A DNA stretch of 64,000 nucleotides from Acidobacteriota bacterium. GTDB lineage: Bacteria > Acidobacteriota > Terriglobia > Bryobacterales > UBA6623. Below the pieces are notes generated by a model, which saw nothing but the letters and a program-made list of their open reading frames with translations, was not told the origin of the DNA and did no database searches. The stretch lies in the NCBI GenBank assembly GCA_016125275.1, contig WGMB01000004.1:124001-188000 (forward strand). The letters run 5' to 3'. Of this stretch, positions 45,175 through 53,549 are shown piece by piece; position 1 is the stretch's first letter; each line of letters begins with the position of its first letter. Made by a program: the position numbers and the translations under genes.

Positions 45175-46668
45175 CTATTTGCCGGCCACCCGCTGGAGCA
45201 GCGCGGCGGCCTTGCGGCGGGCGCCTTGCACGGCCTCGCGCTCGGCGGCGTCGAGCGGTCCGAAGAAGTAGACGGCGAACGGCAGCGCGGTCAGGATGAG
45301 GACCTTGGCGGCGAGGGCGGCAATCACGCCCAAGGGCTCGAAGGCGATGGCGGCCAGGTAGGCGCCGCCGTACCAACCCAGCAGCAGCGCGCAGCGGCGG
45401 TACTCGAAGGGAATGCGGTAGGACTGCTGCCCGTAGTGCAGCGTCATGACGGCCAGGCACAACTGGCCGAGCACGGTGGCGATGGTGGCGCCCATGACGC
45501 CGGCCGAGGGGATCAGGGCGGCGGCGACGGCGATGTTGACCAGGGCGCCGACGAAGGTCAGCCAGCTCAGCAGGATGGTGCGCTTGCCCTGCACCAGGCC
45601 GATGCGCAGCGGCCCGGCCAGCCCGACCAGGAAGGCCGCCAGGCAGAGCCCGGGGGCGATGGGAATGGCCGGGCCGAACTCGGCCGGCATCAGCCACCGG
45701 ATCGCCTCGATGCTGGCCAGGGCGACGCCGACGGCGGTGTAGCCGAACGCCAGGATGTAGAGCGTGGTGGCCCTGGCCATCAGGCGCGGTCCTTCCGCGA
45801 CGTGGATGTTCTGGAAGGCGAAGCGGCGCCAGCCCATGCCGAAGGCCGTGCTGAACAAGGTCATGATGGAGCTGAAGCGCTCGGCCACCGAATACCAGCC
45901 GACCTGGACCAGGGCGTTCGGGGCCAAGCCCTTGAGTAGGTAGCGGTTGGCGCTGACGAGCAGGAAGGCCGACAGAGAGCCGGGGACCAAACCGGCACCG
46001 TAGTGCAGCATCTCGCGGGTGAGCTCCTTGTCAATGCGCAGGCGGGCTTCGCGCAGCGTGTAGGCCCAGATCCAGGCGGTGGTGACGACCACGCCGACGG
46101 CTTCGCCGGCGGCCAGCGCAACTGGCGTGCGGTAGCGGATCAGCAGGCCCAGCCCGACCGCCCGCACCAGCACCGCTCCGGCCATACGAATCCAGACGAA
46201 CAGCTTGACGCGGCCTTCGGCCTGCAGCCGGCAGTCGGCGAGGGTGCCCACGGCCTCGGCGTAGGTCCGCACGGCGAGCAGCGGCACCAAAACAGGTTCC
46301 GCAACGCCGAAGACGAGCTCGGCCAAGGGCCCGGAGGCCAACAGGGCGAAGGGGACCCAGGCCAGCGTAGTGACGTTGATGATCGTGAAGGCCGTTTGCA
46401 GGACCCTCTGCTGGCGCTCGACGTCATCGAACTCGGTGTAGTAGCGGAAGAAGGTCTGCTGCATGCCGACCGAGCAGACCACCACGAGCACCTGCGAGGT
46501 CGTCATGTACAAGCTGTAGACGCCGAAGCCGGCGCTGGCCAGGATGCTGGCCGTCAGCGGCAAGAAGAGGAAGCCGATCAAGCGGTCGGCCATGCCGGCG
46601 ACGCCGAACAGCACGGAATCGCTGACCAGCGTCCGCAGCGAAATGGCTTGGCGCTCGGGTTGGCTCAT
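45175..46668 (-). CDS. Polysaccharide flippase (Wzx/MATE-like, oligosaccharide translocase)
   Basis: The protein has 497 residues from ATG 46666-46668; the open frame upstream is only a shadow of the next gene. About 12-14 membrane segments are visible, for example SVLFGVAGMADRLIGFLFLP and LVPGSLSAFLLVSANRYLL. The layout matches the polysaccharide biosynthesis (Wzx) family. It would flip the lipid-linked repeat unit made by the neighbouring glycosyltransferases. It overlaps the upstream GT4 gene by four bases (ATGA). Confidence 0.88.
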   Translation of the reverse strand: MSQPERQAISLRTLVSDSVLFGVAGMADRLIGFLFLPLTASILASAGFGVYSLYMTTSQVLVVVCSVGMQQTFFRYYTEFDDVERQQRVLQTAFTIINVTTLAWVPFALLASGPLAELVFGVAEPVLVPLLAVRTYAEAVGTLADCRLQAEGRVKLFVWIRMAGAVLVRAVGLGLLIRYRTPVALAAGEAVGVVVTTAWIWAYTLREARLRIDKELTREMLHYGAGLVPGSLSAFLLVSANRYLLKGLAPNALVQVGWYSVAERFSSIMTLFSTAFGMGWRRFAFQNIHVAEGPRLMARATTLYILAFGYTAVGVALASIEAIRWLMPAEFGPAIPIAPGLCLAAFLVGLAGPLRIGLVQGKRTILLSWLTFVGALVNIAVAAALIPSAGVMGATIATVLGQLCLAVMTLHYGQQSYRIPFEYRRCALLLGWYGGAYLAAIAFEPLGVIAALAAKVLILTALPFAVYFFGPLDAAEREAVQGARRKAAALLQRVAGK

Positions 46669-47843
46669 TGGACCGCCGCGCGCCGCCGCTCGATGGCTTG
46701 GAGGATGGTGGATTCGCCGATCTCGGCGGCGCGCGCCCAGGTGTGATGCCGGCTGACCCAGGCGCGGGCCTGCTCGCCGGCGGCGAGGGCGGCGGCGGGC
46801 TGTTCGAAGAGCCGCGCGATGGCGTCGACCCATTCCTCGGGCCGGCGGCAGAGCGTCCAGGGGGCGTCGGCGCCGCTCTCGAGCCCGTTGACGGCGGTCG
46901 GCGAGACCACCAGGGCGCGCGCCATGGCGGCGCCTTCGAGCAGCTTGTTCTTGATGCCGGCGCCGGAGACGAAGGGATAGATCGCGACGGGGGCCGAGCA
47001 GGCGGCGGGCCGCAGGTCGTCCAGGTTCGGCAGTAGGCGCACGCCGGGCCGGTCGGCGAGGGCGCGCACCTTCTCCGACGGCTGGAAGCCGATGACGAGC
47101 AGCTCCGCCTCGGGCTTGCGGGCGCGGACGCGGTCCCAGACCTGGCCCAGGAACCACTCCATGGCCTGCTCGTTGGGCCCGAAGTCGAGCCGGCCCCAAA
47201 AAGCCGCCCGCTGCGGCCGGGTCTCGGCCTCGACGGGGCGGAAAAAGTCGAGGTCGACGCCGTTGGCGACCACCGTGGCGGGGCGGCCGGTGACGAGCTC
47301 GAGGCGGCGCCGGTCGGCGTCGGTGACGACCCAGGTGGCTTCCGGGGTTTGCCGCCAGAGCCGTTCGCTCAGGAAGGCGACCACGGCTTCGACCGTGAGC
47401 CGGTAGTTTTGGGACAGGCCGTTGGCGAGACGCATCTCCGACACGGCCGCCCAGATCAGCTCGTCGGCGGCGTACCAGACGCGGGTGGTTTGCAGGCCGC
47501 GCAGATAGTAAAGCTCTTCGAGGCCCGCGGCGATACAGGCGTCGAAGCCGCCGGCGTCGACGGTTCGGCGAATTGCCGCCAGTTGGGCCATGCTGACGCC
47601 CATCAGGCGGCAGACGCGTCGCTGCAGGCGGCTCAGTCCCGACGCTCCGGCGGACTCGTCCTGGGGGGTGACGGCGAGCTCGTGCACGGGAAACGGCAGC
47701 CGCTCGCAGCCGGCGGTCTTCCCGGCGAAGTACTCCACCGCATGCCCGCGAGCCAGCAGAGCCTTGGCCATCTCAGTGGTGTGCAGGTCGGACCCCGCAC
47801 GCGCCGGCAGCGTCAGCGCGCTCTTCACAAAGGCTATGCGCAT
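46665..47843 (-). CDS. GT4-family glycosyltransferase
   Basis: The protein has 392 residues from ATG 47841-47843. A GT-B fold is evident: MRIAFVKSALTLPARAGSDL at the N-terminus, TVVANGVDLDFFRPV linking the domains, RAAFWGRLDFGPNEQAMEWF and YPFVSGAGIKNKLLEGAAMA in the C-terminal nucleotide-sugar domain. It is coupled by ATGA to the flippase gene, so it forms a two-gene operon facing the rest of the cluster. The upstream 97-base gap holds the divergent PQQ dehydrogenase promoter. Confidence 0.88.
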   Translation of the reverse strand: MRIAFVKSALTLPARAGSDLHTTEMAKALLARGHAVEYFAGKTAGCERLPFPVHELAVTPQDESAGASGLSRLQRRVCRLMGVSMAQLAAIRRTVDAGGFDACIAAGLEELYYLRGLQTTRVWYAADELIWAAVSEMRLANGLSQNYRLTVEAVVAFLSERLWRQTPEATWVVTDADRRRLELVTGRPATVVANGVDLDFFRPVEAETRPQRAAFWGRLDFGPNEQAMEWFLGQVWDRVRARKPEAELLVIGFQPSEKVRALADRPGVRLLPNLDDLRPAACSAPVAIYPFVSGAGIKNKLLEGAAMARALVVSPTAVNGLESGADAPWTLCRRPEEWVDAIARLFEQPAAALAAGEQARAWVSRHHTWARAAEIGESTILQAIERRRAAVQ

Positions 47844-47925
47844 GGCGGAGGCGCTTGATAGCCCAGGATAGCTCGCCTGCCGAAAAGGCTGCTTTTGGGG
47901 GGCTTTGGGCGCCGAGGGCTCGCAG

Positions 47926-47931
47926 TATACT
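47926..47931 (+). promoter_or_regulatory. -10-like box TATACT in palindrome AGTATACT
   Basis: TATACT ends nine bases before ATG 47941. It is part of palindromic AGTATACT (47924-47931), which also gives a minus-strand TATACT 80 bases from the glycosyltransferase at 47843. Confidence 0.55.
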
Positions 47932-47940
47932 GTGGGCCGC

Positions 47941-49617
47941 ATGTTGCGGACTCTACTCCTGTTGTTGCTGATCGGCGCCATGGCCGCGCCGGGCCAGGAG
48001 GTCAACGCCGAGCGCTTGGCCCGGGCCGAAGCGGAGCCTCACAATTGGCTGACCTATTACGGGACCTACAAGGCCTGGCGCTACAGCGAGCTGTCGCAGA
48101 TCCACGCCGGCAACGTGGGCGAGCTGACCGCGGCGTGGGCCTTCGAGTCGGGCTTTCCTGACGGCGGTCTGCAGGCCACGCCGCTGGTGGTGGACGGCGT
48201 GATGGTGATCTCGACGGCCTCGAACCACATCTTCGCCCTCGACGCCGCCACCGGCCGCCGGCTCTGGCGCTACGACTACGCCGCCGTGCAGGAGTCGCCC
48301 GCCACCTACGGCAACTGGAACCGCGGCGTCGCCATCGCCTACGGGCTGGTATACATGGGGACGCTCGACAACCACCTGGTGGCCGTGGATCTCGAGACCG
48401 GGCGGGAAGTCTGGAACGTGGAGATCGAGAACTCCAAGCAGTGCGGCTGCGACATCACCGGGGCGCCGCTGGTGGTGAAGGACATGGTGGTGACCGGCGT
48501 GACCGGCGGCGACTCCGCCCATCGCGGCTACCTGAACGCCTTTGACGCCAAAACGGGGCGGCACCGCTGGCGCTTCTGGACGATTCCGGGCCCGGGCGAG
48601 CCGGGCCATGAGAGCTGGAAGGGCGAGTCGTGGAAGTACGGCGGCGGCTCGACGTGGATCACCGGGACCTATGATCCGGAGCTGGACCTGCTGTACTGGG
48701 GCGTCGGGAACCCTGCGGCGGACTTCTATGGCGGCGGCCGGGAGGGCGACAACCTCTATACCGAGTCGATCATCGCCCTGGACCCCGACGACGGCAAGCT
48801 GGCGTGGCACTACCAGGAGATCCCCTACGACGTCTGGGATTACGATTCGGCCTACGAGATCGTGCTGCTCGATACGGAGATCGGCGGCAAGCCGCGCAAG
48901 ATTCTGGTCAACCCGAACAAGTCGGGCTACGTGTGGGTGCTCGACCGGACCAATGGGGAGTTTCTGGGGGCCTGGAACTTGGTCGAGAACTCGAACTGGG
49001 TGGAGCGGATCGGCGAGAACGGCGAGTTGATCGGCCGCAATGAGCCGCCGCTGGGCGAACCGACGTTTCTGTGTCCGGCCATCGGCGGCGGCCGCAGTTG
49101 GAACCACGGGGCGTATTCGCCAAAGACGGGTTGGTTCTACTCGACGGGGCTGGAGTGGTGCCAAACGGTGACGGTGAAGCAGGAGGAGCCGCAGCCGGGG
49201 ATGGCGTTCTTCGGCGGGGAGTTCCAGATGGCGCACCCGCGGGGCGGCAAGGCGTTCTCGCACTTGAGCGCGTACGATCCGGTGACGGGCAAGCGCCACT
49301 GGCAGTACAAGCACGAGTACCCGTTGCTGGCGTCGCAGCTCGCCACCGCCGGCGGCCTGCTGTTTGCGGGGGACGCCACGGGACGCTTCTTCGCGCTCGA
49401 CGCCGAGACCGGCAAGGAGCTGTGGGAGTTCCGCACCGGGTCGGGCCATCGCGGGTCGGCCATCACCTACTCGGTGAACGGACGGCAGTACGTGGCGACG
49501 CCCAGCGGCTGGGGTTCGGCGCTGGCGGGCCTGACGACGCAGCTCTGGCCCGAGGCGGCGGATTTTCCGACCGGGTCGAGCCTGTTCGTGTTCGCTTTGC
49601 CGGAGGCGGGGCGATGA
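47941..49617 (+). CDS. PQQ-dependent alcohol dehydrogenase, lanthanide-type signature
   Basis: The protein has 558 residues from ATG 47941, with signal peptide MLRTLLLLLLIGAMAAPG. Propeller tryptophan-docking motifs repeat (ALDAATGRRLWRYDY, AVDLETGREVWNVEI). The catalytic Asp is D300 in YDVWDYDSAYE; the second Asp, D302, is the extra acidic residue seen in XoxF-type lanthanide enzymes. The vicinal Cys-Cys of methanol dehydrogenase is not seen; CGC at 168-170 is the nearest. It oxidises alcohols in the periplasm and passes electrons to the adjacent cytochrome c (ATGA overlap). Confidence 0.88.
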   Translation: MLRTLLLLLLIGAMAAPGQEVNAERLARAEAEPHNWLTYYGTYKAWRYSELSQIHAGNVGELTAAWAFESGFPDGGLQATPLVVDGVMVISTASNHIFALDAATGRRLWRYDYAAVQESPATYGNWNRGVAIAYGLVYMGTLDNHLVAVDLETGREVWNVEIENSKQCGCDITGAPLVVKDMVVTGVTGGDSAHRGYLNAFDAKTGRHRWRFWTIPGPGEPGHESWKGESWKYGGGSTWITGTYDPELDLLYWGVGNPAADFYGGGREGDNLYTESIIALDPDDGKLAWHYQEIPYDVWDYDSAYEIVLLDTEIGGKPRKILVNPNKSGYVWVLDRTNGEFLGAWNLVENSNWVERIGENGELIGRNEPPLGEPTFLCPAIGGGRSWNHGAYSPKTGWFYSTGLEWCQTVTVKQEEPQPGMAFFGGEFQMAHPRGGKAFSHLSAYDPVTGKRHWQYKHEYPLLASQLATAGGLLFAGDATGRFFALDAETGKELWEFRTGSGHRGSAITYSVNGRQYVATPSGWGSALAGLTTQLWPEAADFPTGSSLFVFALPEAGR

Positions 49618-50423
49618 GGGCGCTATGGGCCTTGCTGTTGGGTTCGGTGTGCGGGGCGCAGACGCTGGACCTGCGGGCGCCGGCGGTGATCGAGCAGGGC
49701 GCGGCGGCCTTTGCCAAGAGCTGCGCGGTGGGCTACTGCCACGGTTCGGAAGGCCGCTCGGCGCGGGGGCCGGAGCTGCGCGGACGGCGCTATGAGCCCA
49801 AGGCGCTGTTCGGGATGATCCACGACGGGTTGCCGGGCACGAGCATGCCGGCCTGGAAAGGCATCTTGCCGAATGAGGAGATTTGGGCGATCACGGGCTA
49901 CATCGCGAGCCTGGGGTCGGCGCCCGTGGCGGAGAGCCAGACCGTGGTGGACCTCTCGCAGGCGGCCAGCGAGCCCGCGCGGCGGCTCAGCGCCGAGGCG
50001 CGGCGCGGCCGGGAGCTGTTCTTCGACCTCAACCGGCAGAAGCGCTGCGGGCTGTGCCACGCGCTGGAAGGGCGCGGGCGGGCGGTGGGTCCGAACTTGG
50101 CGGCGACGCTGGAAGGCCGCAGTGCGGCGGAGATCCGCCGGGCCATCGACGATCCGCATGCCTCGATCGCCTTCGGCTACGCGGAGACCGAGCTGGTGAC
50201 CGCGGACGGCGAGACGATCGTGGGCGTGCGGACCGAGGAGCCGACCGACGTGGTGAGGATCTACGACTTTGGGGCGCTGCCGCCGCCGCTGCGGAGCTTT
50301 GCGCCCGAGCAGGTGCGGCGGGTGCGGCGGCTGGAGCGCTCGCCGATGCCGGGAGGCTGGACGGCGGTGTACAGCGAAGACGAGATCGCGGCGATCGTGG
50401 CGTACCTGGACGCGGAGAACTAG
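49614..50423 (+). CDS. Exported di-domain cytochrome c, partner of PQQ dehydrogenase
   Basis: The protein has 269 residues from ATG 49614, overlapping the dehydrogenase stop as ATGA. A signal peptide precedes two heme sites. The second is canonical C145-G-L-C148-H149. The first, C37-A-V-G-Y-C42-H43, has four residues between the cysteines (CX4CH). Each is followed by a distal Met candidate (GLPGTSMPAWKG after the first). It should take electrons from the PQQ enzyme to the respiratory chain. It ends convergent with the PPC-domain gene. Confidence 0.85.
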   Translation: MRALWALLLGSVCGAQTLDLRAPAVIEQGAAAFAKSCAVGYCHGSEGRSARGPELRGRRYEPKALFGMIHDGLPGTSMPAWKGILPNEEIWAITGYIASLGSAPVAESQTVVDLSQAASEPARRLSAEARRGRELFFDLNRQKRCGLCHALEGRGRAVGPNLAATLEGRSAAEIRRAIDDPHASIAFGYAETELVTADGETIVGVRTEEPTDVVRIYDFGALPPPLRSFAPEQVRRVRRLERSPMPGGWTAVYSEDEIAAIVAYLDAEN

Positions 50424-50965
50424 CGGTAGGTCTTGTCGTCCACGCGGCTGAGGTCGACGGAATCGTCGAAGACGCCGAGCGTGATGATGGCGAAGGTGAA
50501 GACGTTGGTGTTGGGCTCGAGGTGGCCGCCGAAGGCCTTCTCTCCGTTGGTGAGGGTGAGGTGGGCGTGCAGGCGCCCGTCGATGACGTAGCCGTTGACG
50601 GAGATGATGTCGGCGGGCGCGCCGCGGTCCTCGAGGAAGACGTTCTTGGAGGGGAACTCGCGATTGCTCACCGAGTGGATCTGGTAGTTGCGCACCGAGC
50701 CGATGCCGGAGAGGATGACGGCGTTCCGGATGCCTTCTTTGGCGACTAGGGATTCGATGCCGGCCAACAGGTCGGTTTGGTACTTGAAGCGGAAGACGAC
50801 GACGCGCTGGAACTGGCCGGAGACGGCGTAGCCTTCGGGGACGTCGGGGTTGTTGGGCGCGGCGTCGGCCTCCGGCGTGGTGGGCTTGACGAGCTCGTAG
50901 CGCGAAAGCTGGGCGGGCAGGGCCGGGACGAGGGATAGGGCGAGCAGCAGGGCGAAGGCCTTCAT
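50420..50965 (-). CDS. Exported PPC/DUF296-domain protein
   Basis: The protein has 181 residues from ATG 50963-50965, with signal peptide MKAFALLLALSLVPALPAQL. The rest is a PPC (DUF296) domain: VVVFRFKYQTDLLAGIESL, NAVILSGIGSVRNYQ and GRLHAHLTLTNG...GGHLEPN. PPC domains are usually cytoplasmic and linked to DNA-binding tails; here there is an export signal and no AT-hook. The histidines in HAHL and GGHL could bind a metal. A TACAAT box ends eight bases before the ATG. Confidence 0.78.
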   Translation of the reverse strand: MKAFALLLALSLVPALPAQLSRYELVKPTTPEADAAPNNPDVPEGYAVSGQFQRVVVFRFKYQTDLLAGIESLVAKEGIRNAVILSGIGSVRNYQIHSVSNREFPSKNVFLEDRGAPADIISVNGYVIDGRLHAHLTLTNGEKAFGGHLEPNTNVFTFAIITLGVFDDSVDLSRVDDKTYR

Positions 50966-51150
50966 GGCCGACGATTGTACGGGATGGCGGGGTGGGGAGC
51001 GTCCTCCCGCCGACGGTCGTCGATCAACTCGTCCGCCAGAGAGACGTCGCGAGGGACCTTCGCCTGGATGCGCTGCTGAATGCGGCGGAGCGCGGCCTCA
51101 CGCGTTTCGATTCGCAGGACTTCGTCTCGCGTTCGAGCCCGACCAGGCAC
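50962..51150 (-). CDS. Small hypothetical gene, antitoxin-tail-like
   Basis: GTG 51148-51150 opens a 62-residue frame whose TGA overlaps the PPC gene ATG (ATGA). A TACAAT box ends seven bases before the GTG. The first 48 residues have coding-like composition (TRDEVLRIETREAALRRIQQ, VSLADELIDDRRREDA), recalling the C-terminal, toxin-binding part of type II antitoxins. The last residues (PHPAIPYNRRP) overlap the PPC promoter box and look less like protein. It may be a small gene or a decayed antitoxin. Confidence 0.35.
   Translation of the reverse strand: MPGRARTRDEVLRIETREAALRRIQQRIQAKVPRDVSLADELIDDRRREDAPHPAIPYNRRP
50974..50979 (-). promoter_or_regulatory. -10-like box TACAAT of PPC gene
   Basis: TACAAT ends eight bases before ATG 50965 and lies in the 3' end of the small frame at 50962-51150. 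Confidence 0.5.
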
Positions 51151-51157
51151 GCTCTTG

Positions 51158-51163
51158 ATTGTA
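51158..51163 (-). promoter_or_regulatory. -10-like box TACAAT of small gene
   Basis: TACAAT ends seven bases before GTG 51150 and is the main argument that the small frame is a gene. Confidence 0.4.
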
Positions 51164-51210
51164 TGCCGTGCGGCGGGACGATCGCGTTGGTGCGTGGCGT
51201 GCGGATTCGC

Positions 51211-51216
51211 TACAAT
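51211..51216 (+). promoter_or_regulatory. -10-like box TACAAT of sulfatase
   Basis: TACAAT ends ten bases before ATG 51227. It lies inside the longer open frame that starts at 51080, excluding that start. Confidence 0.5.
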
Positions 51217-51226
51217 CCAGCCGCTC

Positions 51227-52741
51227 ATGCGCTTTGCCGTCACCGCCCTGCTGCTAGCTTTGGCCTCTTGCTCCGGTCCTGCCGAGCCGCCTGCCGCGAA
51301 ACCGCCCAATGTCGTTTACATTCAGAGCGATACGCACCGCTGGGGAGCGATGTCGTACACGCTCACGCCGCAGGCGGTGACGCCGAACATGCAGGCGATG
51401 GCGGGACAGGGCGTCTCGCTCGACCGCTACTACGTGAACCTGCCGATCTGTACGCCGTACCGGGCGATCATGATGTCCGGCCGTTGGCCCTGGCAGCAGG
51501 GGCTGATGGCCAACCACATGAGCCTGGGCGAGCGCGTGGACCTGCCCGAGGGCCAAAAGACCCGTGGGACGATCGCCTGGGCGTTCAAGGACGCCGGCTA
51601 CACGACCGGCCATTTCGGCAAGTGGCACCTGGGCGGCAAGGACGCCCGGCCGTTCGGCTTCGACCGGTCCGTCGTCTGGAACGGCACGAACAACCACCGC
51701 AAGAACACCTTCAACGTGGACGGCGGCGACAACGAGAAGTGGCAGGGCGAATCCAACGCGACCGCCACCACCGAGCAGGCCCTGGACTGGATCGCCGAGA
51801 AGGCCCAGGGAGAGCAGCCGTTCTTCGCGGTGATCTCGCTGAACCCGCCGCACGGGCCGTTCGACGACGCCCCGGAGGCCAAGAAGGCCCTCTATCCCGA
51901 CGAGAAGACGCTGCCGTTCCACCCGCTGGACCAGATTCACGACTTCGAGCAGCACCGCGACTACCACGCCTTGATCAGCGGCATCGACGACGATTTGGGG
52001 CTGGTGATGCGGCGGCTGGATGAGCTGGGGTTGGCCGAGGACACGATTCTCGTCTATACCTCCGATCACGGCGCGATGACGGGCATCGACGGCGTCTCCT
52101 ACGGGCAGAAGCGGCATCCGAACGATGAGTCCAGCCGCGTGCCGTTTCTGATTCGCTGGCCGGGTTCCATCGTGGCCGGTCTGCGACTTGAGATTCTGGC
52201 GTCGACGATCGACGTGTTTCCGACTCTGGCGGGACTGTGCGGGTTGGCGCCGAAGCTGGAGGGCAAGCCGTCGGGCGAGTACTTGGTGTCGCTGCCGGGG
52301 CAGGATCTCTCGCCATGGCTGCTAGAAGGGTCTGACGCGTTTCCTCAGCCTACCCAGGAGGTTTACTTGGCGCACCCGTCGAACATGAACAACAACGGCA
52401 GCCGGCACGAAATCGTCTGGAGGGCGATCGTCACGCCGGAGTACACCTATGCCGTGACGGACCAGGGCGAGCACCGGCTGTGGGCCAACGGGGACGGCTA
52501 CCAGGAGAAGAATCTGATCGACGACCCGCAGTATCTTGAGACGCGGCGCAAGCTGTGGGCGCAGCTCGACAAGCTGCTCGACAAGACCGAGCGGCCGTTC
52601 TATGACCAGTGGTTCGCCAACGCCGCCGAGGGCGAGTTGAAGGCTTGGAACCGCGAGCACGGGTTGGGCGAGGGGAACACGGACCGGGCGGCGGGGAAGG
52701 CGTTTTTGTTTGACATGGGGAAGTCGAAGCCTGGGGAGTAG
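51227..52741 (+). CDS. Exported lipoprotein sulfatase
   Basis: The protein has 504 residues from ATG 51227; the frame is open to 51080, but this start gives a lipoprotein signal (ALLLALASCSG, cysteine at residue 15). The formylglycine motif is C75-T-P-Y-R79 (PICTPYRAIMMSGRWP), and SDTHRWGA gives metal ligands. It belongs to the S1 sulfatases. It would act in the periplasm or at the surface on sulfated glycans. The stop is five bases from the convergent frameshifted gene. Confidence 0.92.
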   Translation: MRFAVTALLLALASCSGPAEPPAAKPPNVVYIQSDTHRWGAMSYTLTPQAVTPNMQAMAGQGVSLDRYYVNLPICTPYRAIMMSGRWPWQQGLMANHMSLGERVDLPEGQKTRGTIAWAFKDAGYTTGHFGKWHLGGKDARPFGFDRSVVWNGTNNHRKNTFNVDGGDNEKWQGESNATATTEQALDWIAEKAQGEQPFFAVISLNPPHGPFDDAPEAKKALYPDEKTLPFHPLDQIHDFEQHRDYHALISGIDDDLGLVMRRLDELGLAEDTILVYTSDHGAMTGIDGVSYGQKRHPNDESSRVPFLIRWPGSIVAGLRLEILASTIDVFPTLAGLCGLAPKLEGKPSGEYLVSLPGQDLSPWLLEGSDAFPQPTQEVYLAHPSNMNNNGSRHEIVWRAIVTPEYTYAVTDQGEHRLWANGDGYQEKNLIDDPQYLETRRKLWAQLDKLLDKTERPFYDQWFANAAEGELKAWNREHGLGEGNTDRAAGKAFLFDMGKSKPGE

Positions 52742-52746
52742 ACGGG

Positions 52747-53396
52747 TTAGGAGATCCAGGTCATTCGCGTTTCGGTCACCGTCCAGGAGCCATCTTCTCG
52801 ACGCTCCAGCAGAAAGTAGTAACCGCCACCGCACAGACCGCACATGTGATCCATTTGGACGACGGCTTGGTCGCGTCCGAGACTGTAGCCGATTCGTGAG
52901 AAATCTACGTAGCCTAGGCTATGCGGATGCTTGGCGGTGAATGCACCGCCCGCGCTATTGTGCCAATAGATTCGATCCAGCTCGTCGTTCGATGTCACTT
53001 CGAAGGCAAACGGGAGATGGAGGGCCCTTCCATCGAGCTTGCGAGGGGAGAGGTCCTTTACGCGCAAGTCCCACTCCGCAAACGCGCTCGCCTGTGACAG
53101 GCTCGCTCCATAGAGGGGCCGCATTGGGAGTAACGCCCAGACGAACCAGCGGGCGAAGCGGTGCGGTGCGGTGCGCGGTCCTTGCCAGAACTGCCCAGGT
53201 CTGAATTGACCACAAGGTTGAAGTCTATTCCGGTCGGTTCATCCGGCGCCCCAAAACTGTGCTGCAGGCATTCCGCATAGATGGCGTAGTCGTCCGGTCC
53301 CAGTGGGGCCGCATTGCGGTAGGCCGCGAACAGGAGAACGGCGACCGGAACGCTGATCAGGACAAGTGTAGTTCGGCGAAGGGTCTTGCGGAACAT
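52747..53396 (-). pseudogene. Membrane-anchored hypothetical protein split by a frameshift
   Basis: The first half starts at ATG 53394-53396 (TLVLISVPVAVLLFAAY anchor, then PDDYAIYAECLQHSFGAP). The frame continues to 53058 but becomes non-protein-like after FNLVVNSDLG. The next frame holds the rest: WQGPRTAPHRFARWFVWALL, then VTSNDELDRIYWHNSA and the closing CGLCGGGYYFLLERREDGSW. Adding one base near 53184-53200 joins both into about 216 residues. The C-terminal pattern is that of a family I have seen but cannot name. It could be a true pseudogene or a sequencing error. Confidence 0.65.
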
Positions 53397-53448
53397 GCTG
53401 TTCTCAGACACCGCGCGGGCAGGAAAAGATCCGTGGTTTCGCAGCATC

Positions 53449-53519
53449 GACGGACAGGAATGTCCGTCTCCACCTAATCGGGATGCGGCTTTCGGTGGGG
53501 CCGGGCATTCCTGCTCGGC
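53449..53519. repeat. Inverted pair of GGAATG-core palindromes (REPIN-like)
   Basis: GACGGACAGGAATGTCCGTC (53449-53468, loop GGAA) and GCCGGGCATTCCTGCTCGGC (53500-53519, loop TTCC) are each palindromic, and the second is roughly the inverse of the first. Both are flanked inward by CTCCACC and GGTGGGG, around a spacer near 53476-53494. This is the layout of a REP doublet. Confidence 0.65.
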
Positions 53520-53534
53520 CTTTCTGGGGCGCGA

Positions 53535-53540
53535 TACACT
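53535..53540 (+). promoter_or_regulatory. -10-like box TACACT
   Basis: TACACT ends nine bases before GTG 53550; GGAGGG between them could also serve as a ribosome site. Confidence 0.45.
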
Positions 53541-53549
53541 CGGAGGGAC

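Noticed and set aside
52747-53396. Programmed ribosomal frameshifting as explanation for the split gene
   Set aside because: No slippery X-XXY-YYZ heptamer or downstream pseudoknot is seen near the switch, so decay or error is more likely.
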